Origin: an uncultured Eubacteriales bacterium
GTDB lineage: Bacteria > Bacillota > Clostridia > Christensenellales > Aristaeellaceae
Direction of reading: 5' to 3'
Length of the DNA stretch: 64,000 bases
Assembly: GCA_902799045.1 (NCBI GenBank)
Contig: CADBZH010000001.1
Location: 62,001-126,000, forward strand
Below the pieces are notes generated by a model that did no database searches, was not told where the DNA came from, and was given only the letters and a program-made list of their open reading frames with translations. This document shows, one piece after another, positions 34,030 to 42,613 of this stretch; the first letter of the stretch is position 1, and every line of letters starts with the position of its first letter. The position numbers were made by a program, and so were the translations under genes.

Positions 34030-35973
34030 CTACCGCCGCTTGCGGCCCTTTTCCTTCAGCAGGTCGCCGTACTTGGAGAACAGGAAGCTCTGGAACTCCA
34101 CGCCCGCCGCGCCGTCGGCGCTGCCGTAGCCCATCTTCAGCTGCGCGCTGGTGACGGCCACGCGGGTGGCGTCGTTGTAGGTGCCGATGCTGTCCTTCAC
34201 GTCCTTGCGCTCCAGCAGGCCCAGCTCCCACAGCCGCCGCTGGAGGTTGGTCACCTCGTCGCCGGTGTCGCCCAGGCGCAGGGGGATGTAGCGGTCGCCG
34301 GTGGATTCAAACTGCACCGAGGCGTCCGGCGCGGCCTTGCTGTAGATATAGCGCTGCATCGAGGCGGAGGCCTCGCCGGTCTGCTCCACGCCGATGGCCG
34401 CCTGGAAGGCGTTCACGGCGCTGCGGGTGGCCTCGTCGAACACGCCGCTGCCCGTCTCAAGGTAGCCCAGCTCCACCAGGCGGTTCTGCAGGGCCGTCAC
34501 GGCGCTGCCGGTGGAGCCGACCACCAGGTTGAAGTAGAGCGTGTCGGCGTCGGCGGCGGGCGTTGCGGTGGGCGTCGGCGTCGCCTCGACGGGCGCTTCG
34601 CCGTCGGGCACGAGGCCCATCTCACCGTCGGTGGGGAAGCCCTCCACGCCCTGCTGGGTCTGCTCATAGGTCAGGGCCTGGTCGCTGAACAGCACGGTTT
34701 GCAGCCAAACGCTGGCCAGGCCGTCCGGCTCCATGCCGTTGCACTGCTGGTAGAAGGCCACGGCGCTGATGGTGGCCGGGCCGTATTCGCCGTTGGGCGT
34801 GCCGTTGGCGTAGCCCAGCTCCACCAGCCGGCGCTGCAGGTTCATCACGGCCTCGCCGCTGTCGCCCACATTCAGGTTCTCATAGGCGGAGATGGCCGCC
34901 TCGCCGCCGTAGGCCGGGGCGTTTTCAGACAGCAGGAATTCCTGCATGTCCGTGGTGAGCATGCCGTTGGGCGCGAGGCCAATGGCGCTCAGGAAGCGGT
35001 TCACGCCCTCCTGGGTGGCCTGGTCGAACACGCCGGTGTCGGTACCGCCCGTCATGTAGCCCAGGGTGATCAGCCGCTGTTGGATCTGGGAGATGCGCGT
35101 GCCGGAGCTGCCCAGGGCGATGGCCGTGCTGTCGTCGGCCTCGGTGCCGTCGGGCATGTAGATGGCGGCCTGCTGGCCCTCCTCGTCCGGGGTCATCGTG
35201 GTCAGCACCTGCACGGACGGGTCGTAGGTCCTGGCGGTGTCGGCGTAGAGCTCGCGCTGCATGGCCACGTTGGCCACGTCGCTGGCGGCGAGCCCGTAGG
35301 CCGCGTAGAACAGCCGCACACACTGGCCCGTCTGCTCGTCGAACACGCCGGTCAGCTCCGTCAGCGGATAGCCCAGGTTCTTGAGCCTCTGCTGCAGCGC
35401 GTACACCGAGCTGCCCACCGCGCCGGGGCGCAGCACCGCGTACTGGGCGATCACCGCGCTGTTGTATTCCTCGCTGCCATAGACGGGCGCGTTGCCGGCG
35501 AACAGCTTCAGCTGCAGCTTGGCCGTGGCGACGCCGGTCTGCATGGTGCCGTAGGTCTGCTCAAAGCGCTTCACGGCGGCTTCGGTCTCCGAGTCGAACA
35601 GGCCGGACACGTCGCCGGTGAAATAGCCCAGGTCCCTCAGGCGCAGCTGCAGCGCCTGCACGGCGATGCCGGTGTTGCCCAGGCTCAGGCTGCGGTATTC
35701 GGTCTGCTCCTCCTGGTCTCGGGCGGACTGGAAGTCGCCCTCGATCACGGAGGAATCGTTCAGCGTCACGTTGCCGTCGGCGTCGATCACGATGGCCTCC
35801 GGCGCGCTCATGTTCTGGGGGAGGGGCGTGGCGGTGGCGTAGGGCACGCTGATGTCCACCGAGGTGTTGACCTCGGTGTTCAGGTAATCCTCGTCAATCG
35901 TGCCGCAGCCGCTCAGCAGCAGGCAGGCGCCCGCCGCCAGCAGAACCAGCGCTCCGATCTTCCGGTTTCCCAT
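34030..35973 (-). CDS. Lipoprotein with six peptidoglycan-binding (PG_binding_1) repeats
   Basis: 647 residues. The lipobox LLLSGC places the lipidated Cys at residue 23. Six repeats of the form LGxxGxxVxxLQxRLxxLGY...FDxxTxxAVxxFQ follow (for example LGNTGIAVQALQLRLRDLGY, VGSTGSAVTALQNRLVELGY, LGDTGDEVTNLQRRLWELGL). A PTPTATPAAD linker precedes the last two. No hydrolase or transpeptidase domain is present, so it probably tethers membrane to wall or acts with a partner enzyme. Start ATG 35973 has GGAGGG six bases before it. Confidence 0.9.
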   Translation of the reverse strand: MGNRKIGALVLLAAGACLLLSGCGTIDEDYLNTEVNTSVDISVPYATATPLPQNMSAPEAIVIDADGNVTLNDSSVIEGDFQSARDQEEQTEYRSLSLGNTGIAVQALQLRLRDLGYFTGDVSGLFDSETEAAVKRFEQTYGTMQTGVATAKLQLKLFAGNAPVYGSEEYNSAVIAQYAVLRPGAVGSSVYALQQRLKNLGYPLTELTGVFDEQTGQCVRLFYAAYGLAASDVANVAMQRELYADTARTYDPSVQVLTTMTPDEEGQQAAIYMPDGTEADDSTAIALGSSGTRISQIQQRLITLGYMTGGTDTGVFDQATQEGVNRFLSAIGLAPNGMLTTDMQEFLLSENAPAYGGEAAISAYENLNVGDSGEAVMNLQRRLVELGYANGTPNGEYGPATISAVAFYQQCNGMEPDGLASVWLQTVLFSDQALTYEQTQQGVEGFPTDGEMGLVPDGEAPVEATPTPTATPAADADTLYFNLVVGSTGSAVTALQNRLVELGYLETGSGVFDEATRSAVNAFQAAIGVEQTGEASASMQRYIYSKAAPDASVQFESTGDRYIPLRLGDTGDEVTNLQRRLWELGLLERKDVKDSIGTYNDATRVAVTSAQLKMGYGSADGAAGVEFQSFLFSKYGDLLKEKGRKRR

Positions 35974-36114
35974 CTCATACCCTCCGCTTTGGTGCAGCTT
36001 GTTCATATCCGTTGGACGCGCGAACCGCGCGATCGTTGCCTTCAGGCGAAAATATAACACAGTATTACAAAACTATTTTAAATCAATTTCCGGGAAAATA
36101 CAATAGCAAATGCA

Positions 36115-38061
36115 CTAAGTTTCCGGTAAGTTCCGATGAACGTCGTCAAGCGCGTACACGCACACGTCGCCCTCGGCAAACACCAGCTCGCAGTGCTCCG
36201 CGAACCAGGTCTCGTCCAGGTCGTAGTCGCCGCGCTCATAGTTTGAGAGATAGACGTAGCGCACGCCGTACTGCTCAAACAGCGCCGCGCTGTCCTCCGG
36301 CAGCTCCAGCATCTGCTTCGCGGCCAGGTATTGCCCGGAATAGTCGATGCCGTGGAAGTAGAGGTAGCTGGGCGTGCCGCAGACGATGCTCCGGCCCGCC
36401 AGCGCCGCCACGGCGTTCTTATGCTGGGTGCCGGTCAGGAACACCGCGTCCGCGGGCGTCTCGCGCTCGACGAACGCGGCGGCGTGGGCCTCGGCGGCGC
36501 TGAACAGCTGGTAGTTGGACACGACCTCCCGCCCGATGCTCAGCGCGCCGGAGAGCGTGGACGCCAGCAGGAACGCCGCCGCCAGCAGCGCCCGTCCGCG
36601 CACGCCCTTCAGATGGTTCCACAGCGTCACCAGATACCAGCCCACCGCCGGCAGCATCGCCATGTAGGCCACGTAGAACAGCTTGTTGTTGTCATACTCG
36701 TTGGGCTGGAACTGGACCAGCTCCGCCACGGCGTATACGATCGCCGCGCCCAGGCCCAGCATCCGAAGCGAGAATTGCCGCTGATCCGCCCCGTCCCGCC
36801 TGCCGCAGAGCGCCGCCGGGACCATCATCAGCCAGATCAGGCCCACGTTCTTGATCCAGAACCAGCAGTAGCCGTCGATCAGGCGGCCGCTGCCGTCGTT
36901 GTTAACCCAGTTGAAGCGGAGCTTCAGCGAGCCGCCGTTCACCGTCTGGGGCACCGACCAGGTCATCAGCTGCGGCAGCGCCAGCGCCAGGGCGACGCCG
37001 CCGTAGAGGGCGAAGCGCAGGAAGACGGCCGTCCGCTCCGCCTTCGGCGCGCGCCACACGCAGAAGGCCACCGCGCCCACGCTGATCAGCCCCAGCGCCA
37101 GGAAGGAGTGGGTGTGGATCATCGGCATGGTCCCGGCCCAGACGCCGAGCAGGGCGAACGGCATCCACTCGCGGCCCCGCGCCGCCGTCACCAGCAGCCA
37201 CAGCGCCGGGACCAGCGCCATCCACCCGGTCAGCAGCGTCCGCTGGGGGATCATCATGTCGCAGATCACGTTCACCCAGCGCAGGTTCAGGTCCGGCTGG
37301 TTCGTGGGGGTGCGGTAGAAGCCGGTGAAGATCTCCCTGAACGTGGTGGCGTCGCGGCCGATGCCGTCCAGCGCGTAGACAAAGCCCAGGCCGCCGTTTA
37401 AGAACATCAGCAAAAACGCGATCACGGTGGCGGCGCGGCTCTTCGTCAGCTCCCAGCAGAACAGCACGAACCCGAGGCCCACCAGCGCCATCATCAGCGT
37501 GCCGGTGAAAACGAACGAAAAGGAGAGGCCGCTGCCGAAGAGCAGCATCGAGGTGACCATGCTGTCGCCCAGGAACGGATAGCCCAGCAGCGCCCCGGGC
37601 AGCAGGGAATAGGTGGGGGGATAAGCCGCGTCGCGCAGGCTGGTGGCGATGCCCAGGTGCAGGCACAGATCGCCGTAGGTGGACTGGCCCACGTACAGCG
37701 CGCCGGCCTCGGGCCGCAGGATGTGGGTGGTTTGCAGATAGCCGCCGAGGATCGCCAGCGGCGCCACCAGCGCGAGGGGCAGCCACAGGGGCATGTCCGT
37801 CCACCGGCGCTCGCGGGGCGTCCTTCGGGCGAGGAGCTGGGACGCCCCGGCGAAGGCCGCCGCCGTGCCGAGCCCCAGCAGGTTGGAAAGCCGCGTGAAG
37901 CCCAGGAAGAAGGCGTACAGCGTGGGCAGCCACATCATCAGGATCAGGCCCGCGCTCAGCCCCAGCCACAGCCGGACGAGCCGCTGCCGCCTCGGCAAAA
38001 GCCCGTCCACCAGTGCCGCGCCGCACAGCAGGTATCCGATCAACAGCATCGCGCCGCCCAT
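36115..38061 (-). CDS. Polytopic membrane protein, GT-C glycosyltransferase-like
   Basis: 648 residues with about 12-13 hydrophobic segments, then a soluble C-terminal stretch of about 110 residues. The topology, the large loop after the first helices (QTTHILRPEAGALYVGQSTY, with acidic and His residues in TYGDLCLHLG) and the C-terminal globular part resemble GT-C/ArnT-type transferases using polyprenyl-linked donors. I cannot assign a donor or acceptor. ATG 38061 is nine bases after GGAGG. It is transcribed divergently from the GH13 gene. Confidence 0.7.
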   Translation of the reverse strand: MGGAMLLIGYLLCGAALVDGLLPRRQRLVRLWLGLSAGLILMMWLPTLYAFFLGFTRLSNLLGLGTAAAFAGASQLLARRTPRERRWTDMPLWLPLALVAPLAILGGYLQTTHILRPEAGALYVGQSTYGDLCLHLGIATSLRDAAYPPTYSLLPGALLGYPFLGDSMVTSMLLFGSGLSFSFVFTGTLMMALVGLGFVLFCWELTKSRAATVIAFLLMFLNGGLGFVYALDGIGRDATTFREIFTGFYRTPTNQPDLNLRWVNVICDMMIPQRTLLTGWMALVPALWLLVTAARGREWMPFALLGVWAGTMPMIHTHSFLALGLISVGAVAFCVWRAPKAERTAVFLRFALYGGVALALALPQLMTWSVPQTVNGGSLKLRFNWVNNDGSGRLIDGYCWFWIKNVGLIWLMMVPAALCGRRDGADQRQFSLRMLGLGAAIVYAVAELVQFQPNEYDNNKLFYVAYMAMLPAVGWYLVTLWNHLKGVRGRALLAAAFLLASTLSGALSIGREVVSNYQLFSAAEAHAAAFVERETPADAVFLTGTQHKNAVAALAGRSIVCGTPSYLYFHGIDYSGQYLAAKQMLELPEDSAALFEQYGVRYVYLSNYERGDYDLDETWFAEHCELVFAEGDVCVYALDDVHRNLPET

Positions 38062-38105
38062 TCCAAACCGCCTCCCAGCCGGGTGAGTTCACAAACATCC
38101 ATTCT

Positions 38106-38134
38106 ATTATACCACTCCATGCCGCCGGATGTAA
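38106..38134 (-). promoter_or_regulatory. Promoter for the GT-C-like gene
   Basis: Minus strand TTACAT (38134-38129), 17-base spacer, TATAAT (38111-38106). Confidence 0.7.
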
Positions 38135-38153
38135 AGCGCAACGCCGCCGCGAG

Positions 38154-38182
38154 TTGACAACCGCGCGCCGTTCCACTATACT
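38154..38182 (+). promoter_or_regulatory. Sigma-A promoter for the GH13 gene
   Basis: TTGACA (38154-38159), 17-base spacer, TATACT (38177-38182). Confidence 0.88.
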
Positions 38183-38220
38183 GGCTGTAATACCAATTCT
38201 GCCAGCGAGGGATGAGCGCC

Positions 38221-40275
38221 ATGAACCAGCCCTACAACGAGCAGGACGCCCTGCTTGCCTCCATCTTCAGCGACGGCACCGCCCTGTTCCGCCAGCCCGC
38301 CGAGCCGGAACCCTGGGATCACGTCTCCGTGCGCCTGCGCCTGATGCGGGGCGCGGAGGCGAAGGTCACGCTGCTGCGGGATTTCCCGGCGGAGCACGTG
38401 CGCATGTCCCGATTCGCGAGCGACGCCGCCTTCGACTGGTACGAGGCCAAGCTCTACTGCCGCGAAGCGCCGATCTTCTATTCCTTCCTGATCGAGTGGG
38501 CGGACCGGCGCATCCACTACAACCGCCTCGGCGCGCGCTGGGTGGACGCCGTGCCCTCGCCGGATCCGGCGGGCTCGTTCGAGGTGATCCCGGGCTTCCA
38601 TGTGCCGGAGTGGGCCAAGGGCGCGGTGCAGTACCAGATTTTTCCGGACCGCTTTTCAAACGGCGACGCGGCTAACGACGTGGTGGACGGGGAATACTGG
38701 TACGCGGGCGCGCGCATCCGCCACGCCGCGGCCTGGGACGCCCTGCCCGAGACGGACGACTACCACTGCTTCCACGGCGGCGACCTGGTGGGCGTGCGGG
38801 ACAAGCTGGACTACCTGCAATCGCTGGGCGTGGAGGCAATCTACTTCAACCCGATCTTCGTCTCGCCCTCGCCCCACAAGTACGACACCCAGGACTACGA
38901 ACACGTCGATCCCCACCTGACCGTCATCGAAAGCGACGGCGGCGAGGCGCTGCCCCCGCGGGCCAGGAGCAACGGCAGGGCCACGCGCTACATCCGCCGC
39001 ACCACCGACCCCGCGAATCTCGCGGCCAGCGACGCCTGGTTCGCCGGTTTCTGCCGGGAGGCGCACCGGCGGGGGATGAGGATCATCCTCGACGGCGTGT
39101 TCAACCACTGCGGCTCCTTCGGCCGCTGGATGAACCGCGAGGGCCTCTACGGCGAGCACGAGGGCGCCTACGGCCACGTGAAGAGCCCTTATCGCAGCTG
39201 CTTCAACTTCCGGGACGCCCGCGACTACGACAGCTGGTGGAACGTGACGACGCTGCCGAAGCTCTGCTACGAGCGCTCCGGCGCGCTCTGCGAGGCGATC
39301 TTCCGCGTGGCGGAGAAGTGGGTCTCTCCGCCCTACAGCGTGGACGGCTGGCGGCTGGACGTGGCGGCGGATCTGGGCCAGACGCCCGCCTTCAACCACC
39401 TGTTCTGGAAGGAATTCCGCCGCCGGGTGAAGACCGCGAATCCCGACGCGCTGATCATTGCCGAGCACTACGGCGATCCCACCGATTGGCTCAAGGGCGA
39501 CGAGTGGGATTCCGTGATGAACTACGACGCCTTCATGGACCCGCTCTCCTTCTTCCTCACCGGCATGGAGAAGCACTCGGACTACCGCCGGGACGACCTG
39601 TACCAGAACGGCATGGCCTTCTTCGACGGCATCCTCACCGGGATGTCGCGCCTGCCCACCCCGTCGGTCTACTGCGCCATGGACGAATTGAGCAACCACG
39701 ATCACAGCCGCTTCATGACCCGCACCAACGGTCGGCCCGGACGCCTGCCCTCGGCGGGCAGCGCCGCGGCGTCGGAGGGCGTCCGCCCGGCGGTGTTCCG
39801 GGAGGCGGCGCTGATCCAGATGACCTGGCCCGGCGCGCCGACGCTCTACTACGGCGACGAGGCGGGCCTGACCGGCTGGACCGACCCGGACAACCGCCGC
39901 GCCTATCCCTGGGGCCGCGAGGACCAGGACCTGATCGCCTTTCACCGGGCCCTCTCGGCGCTGCGCACGGAATGGCCGGTGCTGCGCAAGGGCAGCGTGA
40001 AGCCGCTGTGCGCCGGCTACGGCTACGTCGCCTACGCCCGCTTCGACGGGGAATGCGCGCTGGCCGTCGCCTGCAACAACACCGAGCGCCCGATGGCGCT
40101 GGATCTGCCGCTGAGGGACGTCGGCGTGCCCGACGGCGCGGCGGTGTCGATCCGCTTCATCACCACCTCCGGGGGCTGGAGCGACGCGCCCGCGCCCGCC
40201 GGGACCGTGGTGGACGGCGTGCTTCGCCTGGCCGCGCCGGCCAACAGCGCGGCGGTGCTGACGATTTCTGATTAA
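38221..40275 (+). CDS. GH13 alpha-glucan hydrolase (neopullulanase/cyclomaltodextrinase type)
   Basis: 684 residues, no signal peptide, so cytoplasmic. An N-terminal CBM34-like beta domain (about 1-125) is followed by the GH13 barrel beginning GAVQYQIFPDRFSNGD. Catalytic residues by position: nucleophile Asp380 in GWRLDVA, acid/base Glu415 in LIIAEHYGD and transition-state Asp494 in ELSNHDHSRF; GVFNHCGSF is region I. The CBM34-GH13 layout is typical of enzymes degrading imported maltodextrins, cyclodextrins or pullulan fragments. ATG 38221 is ten bases after GAGGG; ATG 38212 is too close. Confidence 0.92.
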   Translation: MNQPYNEQDALLASIFSDGTALFRQPAEPEPWDHVSVRLRLMRGAEAKVTLLRDFPAEHVRMSRFASDAAFDWYEAKLYCREAPIFYSFLIEWADRRIHYNRLGARWVDAVPSPDPAGSFEVIPGFHVPEWAKGAVQYQIFPDRFSNGDAANDVVDGEYWYAGARIRHAAAWDALPETDDYHCFHGGDLVGVRDKLDYLQSLGVEAIYFNPIFVSPSPHKYDTQDYEHVDPHLTVIESDGGEALPPRARSNGRATRYIRRTTDPANLAASDAWFAGFCREAHRRGMRIILDGVFNHCGSFGRWMNREGLYGEHEGAYGHVKSPYRSCFNFRDARDYDSWWNVTTLPKLCYERSGALCEAIFRVAEKWVSPPYSVDGWRLDVAADLGQTPAFNHLFWKEFRRRVKTANPDALIIAEHYGDPTDWLKGDEWDSVMNYDAFMDPLSFFLTGMEKHSDYRRDDLYQNGMAFFDGILTGMSRLPTPSVYCAMDELSNHDHSRFMTRTNGRPGRLPSAGSAAASEGVRPAVFREAALIQMTWPGAPTLYYGDEAGLTGWTDPDNRRAYPWGREDQDLIAFHRALSALRTEWPVLRKGSVKPLCAGYGYVAYARFDGECALAVACNNTERPMALDLPLRDVGVPDGAAVSIRFITTSGGWSDAPAPAGTVVDGVLRLAAPANSAAVLTISD

Positions 40276-40298
40276 CATATATATAACATGCGAACCTA

Positions 40299-40336
40299 TT
40301 GACATCTGCAAATTAATTTGATACAATCAATTTGCA
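40299..40336 (+). promoter_or_regulatory. Promoter with overlapping palindromic operator, redox operon
   Basis: TTGACA (40299-40304), 17-base spacer, TACAAT (40322-40327). The spacer contains the perfect palindrome CAAATTAATTTG (40309-40320). TTGATACAATCAA (40318-40330) spans the -10, and TGCAAATT (40307-40314) recurs inverted as AATTTGCA (40329-40336). Such overlapping dyads fit binding by the OhrR-like regulator encoded in the operon. Confidence 0.75.
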
Positions 40337-40360
40337 AACGAAATAAAGGAGGTTCACACC

Positions 40361-40900
40361 ATGAGCATTTATGATTACACCGTGAAGGCCCGCAAGGGCG
40401 CGACCCTGAATATGAACGACCTGAGGGGCAAGGTGCTGCTGATCGTCAACACCGCCACCGGCTGCGGCTTCACGCCCCAGTATGAGGCGCTGGAAAACCT
40501 GTACGAGAAGTATCACGACCAGGGCTTTGAGATCCTGGACTTCCCCTGCAACCAGTTCGGCCACCAGGCCCCCGGCGACGAGAGCGAGATCCACGAGTTC
40601 TGCACCGCCAAGTACAAGACCCAGTTCGACCAGCTGGCGAAGATCGACGTCAACGGCGAAGGCGAGGAGCCGCTGTTCACCTTCCTGAAGCAGGCCAAGC
40701 CCGACGAGAAGGTGGAGGGCATGAAGAACAAGGCCGCCATGGCCATGATCGCCAAGATCAGCACCACCTGCAAGAAGCCCGGCGACATCAAGTGGAACTT
40801 CACCAAGTTCCTGGTGGACCGCGAGGGCAACGTGGTCAAGCGCTTTGACCCCACCAGCGACCCCGCCTCCTTCGAGGCCGACATCGCCGCCCTGATCTGA
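40361..40900 (+). CDS. Glutathione peroxidase family (thiol peroxidase)
   Basis: 179 residues. The peroxidatic Cys35 lies in NTATGCGFTPQY, with the family blocks DFPCNQFGHQAPG and KWNFTKFLVD supplying Gln, Trp and Asn of the catalytic tetrad. Being a Cys (not Sec) enzyme in an anaerobe and sitting with thioredoxin genes, it probably uses thioredoxin rather than glutathione. RBS AAGGAGG. First gene of the peroxidase-regulator-thioredoxin-reductase operon. Confidence 0.93.
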   Translation: MSIYDYTVKARKGATLNMNDLRGKVLLIVNTATGCGFTPQYEALENLYEKYHDQGFEILDFPCNQFGHQAPGDESEIHEFCTAKYKTQFDQLAKIDVNGEGEEPLFTFLKQAKPDEKVEGMKNKAAMAMIAKISTTCKKPGDIKWNFTKFLVDREGNVVKRFDPTSDPASFEADIAALI

Positions 40901-40903
40901 GAT

Positions 40904-41347
40904 ATGGACGGCAAATACGAGGCGCTGCGGCTCAGGAACCAGCTGTGCTTTCCGCTCTACCTCTGCTCCAAGGAGCTGACCCGCCGCTACCAGCCGCTGC
41001 TGGACGGGATCAACCTCACCTACACCCAGTACGTGGTGATGATGTACTTCTGGGAGATGCGGCGTGCCAGCGCGAAGGAAGTGAGCCGCGCGCTGCTGAT
41101 CGATCCCAGCACGCTGACGCCGGTGCTGAAGAAGCTGGAGCAGAAGGGCTTCCTGAGCCGCGAGCGCGACCCGAGCGACGAGCGCAGCCTGGCGATCGCC
41201 CTCACCGAAGCCGGCGCGGCCCTGCAGGACCAGGCGCTCGATATCCCGCAGCGCATCGGCGGCTGCGTGGGGCTGACCGAGGAAGAGGCCCGGACGCTGG
41301 GCGCGCTGATCGGGAAGGTACTCATCAATATTGAAAAGGAGATGTGA
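40904..41347 (+). CDS. MarR family regulator, OhrR-like peroxide sensor
   Basis: 147 residues. The N-terminus RLRNQLCFPLYLCSKEL has a Cys at position 15, in the same context as the redox-sensing Cys of OhrR (QLCFALY). The winged helix is SAKEVSRALLIDPSTLTPVL then KKLEQKGFLSRERD. Oxidation of that Cys by organic peroxide releases OhrR from DNA. Second gene of the operon; autoregulation through the dyads at 40307-40336 is a reasonable inference. A further Cys at residue 21 might form a disulphide. Confidence 0.88.
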   Translation: MDGKYEALRLRNQLCFPLYLCSKELTRRYQPLLDGINLTYTQYVVMMYFWEMRRASAKEVSRALLIDPSTLTPVLKKLEQKGFLSRERDPSDERSLAIALTEAGAALQDQALDIPQRIGGCVGLTEEEARTLGALIGKVLINIEKEM

Positions 41348-41349
41348 AC

Positions 41350-41661
41350 ATGTCTGTCATCGAGGTCAACAAGGGCAATTTTGAAGAAGTGGTTTTGAAG
41401 AGCGAAGTGCCGGTGCTGGCGGATTTCAACGCCGGCTGGTGCGGCCCGTGCCGCGCGATGAAGCCCATGCTGGACGAGCTGGCCGAGGGCAACGAGGCCT
41501 ATAAGATCGTGTCCATCGACATCGACGAGGAGGACGAGCTGGCCGATCAGTATGAGGTTTCGTCGATTCCCTGCCTGGTGGTGTTCAAGGGTGGCGAGGA
41601 AGTGAACCGCAGCGTCGGCCTGATCGCCAAGGAAGCCATCGCGGACCTGGTGGAGGGCTGA
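41350..41661 (+). CDS. trxA: Thioredoxin
   Basis: 103 residues with the canonical active site WCGPC (Cys31, Cys34) and the cis-proline segment SSIPCLVVFKGGEEV. It reduces disulphides, probably including those of the peroxidase in the same operon. ATG 41350 is eight bases after AAGGAG; the upstream in-frame GTG 41344 is too close to it. The stop is four bases before trxB. Confidence 0.95.
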   Translation: MSVIEVNKGNFEEVVLKSEVPVLADFNAGWCGPCRAMKPMLDELAEGNEAYKIVSIDIDEEDELADQYEVSSIPCLVVFKGGEEVNRSVGLIAKEAIADLVEG

Positions 41662-41664
41662 TCG

Positions 41665-42573
41665 ATGCTGGACATCATCGTGGTCGGGGCCGGCCCCGCC
41701 GGCATGACCGCCGCCATCTATGCCCGCCGCGCCGCGCGGACGGTGCTGGTGCTGGAGGCGCTCAGCTACGGCGGCCAGATCATCAACACCCCCGACATCG
41801 AAAACTATCCCGTGGAGGCCCACATCTCCGGCTTCGACTTCTCGACGAAGGTCTACGAGCAGGCCAAGGGGCTCGGTGCGGAATTCAAATTTGAAAAGGT
41901 CGTGGGCATTCGCCGGGAGGAAGGCGCGTTCGTCGTCGAAACCGCGAAGAACGCCTACGAGGCCTGCGCCGTCATCCTGGCCACCGGCTCGGAAAACCGC
42001 AAGCTGGGCCTGGAGGACGAGCAGAAGCTCACCGGCCGCGGCGTCTCCTACTGCGCCACCTGCGACGGCAACTTCTATCGCAGGAAGACCGTCGCCGTGG
42101 TGGGCGGCGGCAACACGGCGCTGGAGGACGCGCTGTACCTGTCCGACCTGGCGGAAAAGGTGTACCTGATCCACCGGCGCGACAGCTTCCGCGGCGAGGA
42201 GACCAACGCCGCGCGGCTCATGGAGCGCGCAAACGTGGAGATCGTCTGGAATTCCAACGTCACCCGTCTGCTCTCCGACAAGCGCCTGACCGGCATCGAG
42301 GTTACCAACAAGGTGGACGGCAGCGTGCGCACGATCGAGCTGAACGGCCTGTTCATCGCCGTCGGCCGCGTGCCGGAGAACCAGAACTTCGCGAGCCTCG
42401 TGAACCTGGACGAGGCCGGCTACGTCGTGGCGGGCGAGGACTGTCACACCTCCTGCGAGGGCATCTTCGTGGCGGGCGACAACCGCGTGAAGACCCTGCG
42501 CCAGCTGGTAACCGCCACCGCCGACGGCGCCATGGCCGCCACCGAGGCCGTGAAGTACATCAACAGCCTGTAG
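41665..42573 (+). CDS. trxB: Thioredoxin-disulfide reductase
   Basis: 302 residues. FAD-binding GAGPAG is near the N-terminus, the redox pair in SYCATCDGNFY (C-x2-C, about residues 132-135), the NAD(P)H-binding GGGNTALEDA and the C-terminal IFVAGDNRVKTLRQ. It reduces thioredoxin. NADPH or reduced-ferredoxin partner choice cannot be told from the sequence. Last gene of the redox operon, closed by a strong bidirectional terminator. Confidence 0.95.
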   Translation: MLDIIVVGAGPAGMTAAIYARRAARTVLVLEALSYGGQIINTPDIENYPVEAHISGFDFSTKVYEQAKGLGAEFKFEKVVGIRREEGAFVVETAKNAYEACAVILATGSENRKLGLEDEQKLTGRGVSYCATCDGNFYRRKTVAVVGGGNTALEDALYLSDLAEKVYLIHRRDSFRGEETNAARLMERANVEIVWNSNVTRLLSDKRLTGIEVTNKVDGSVRTIELNGLFIAVGRVPENQNFASLVNLDEAGYVVAGEDCHTSCEGIFVAGDNRVKTLRQLVTATADGAMAATEAVKYINSL

Positions 42574-42576
42574 TAC

Positions 42577-42610
42577 AAAAAGGCCTTCCCCCTGTAGGGA
42601 AGGCCTTTCA
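42577..42610. terminator. Bidirectional terminator between trxB and cysE
   Basis: A 12-base perfect stem AAAGGCCTTCCC/GGGAAGGCCTTT with a six-base loop. The A run before it acts as a T tract for the minus strand, so both convergent genes can terminate here. Confidence 0.92.
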
Positions 42611-42613
42611 TGG

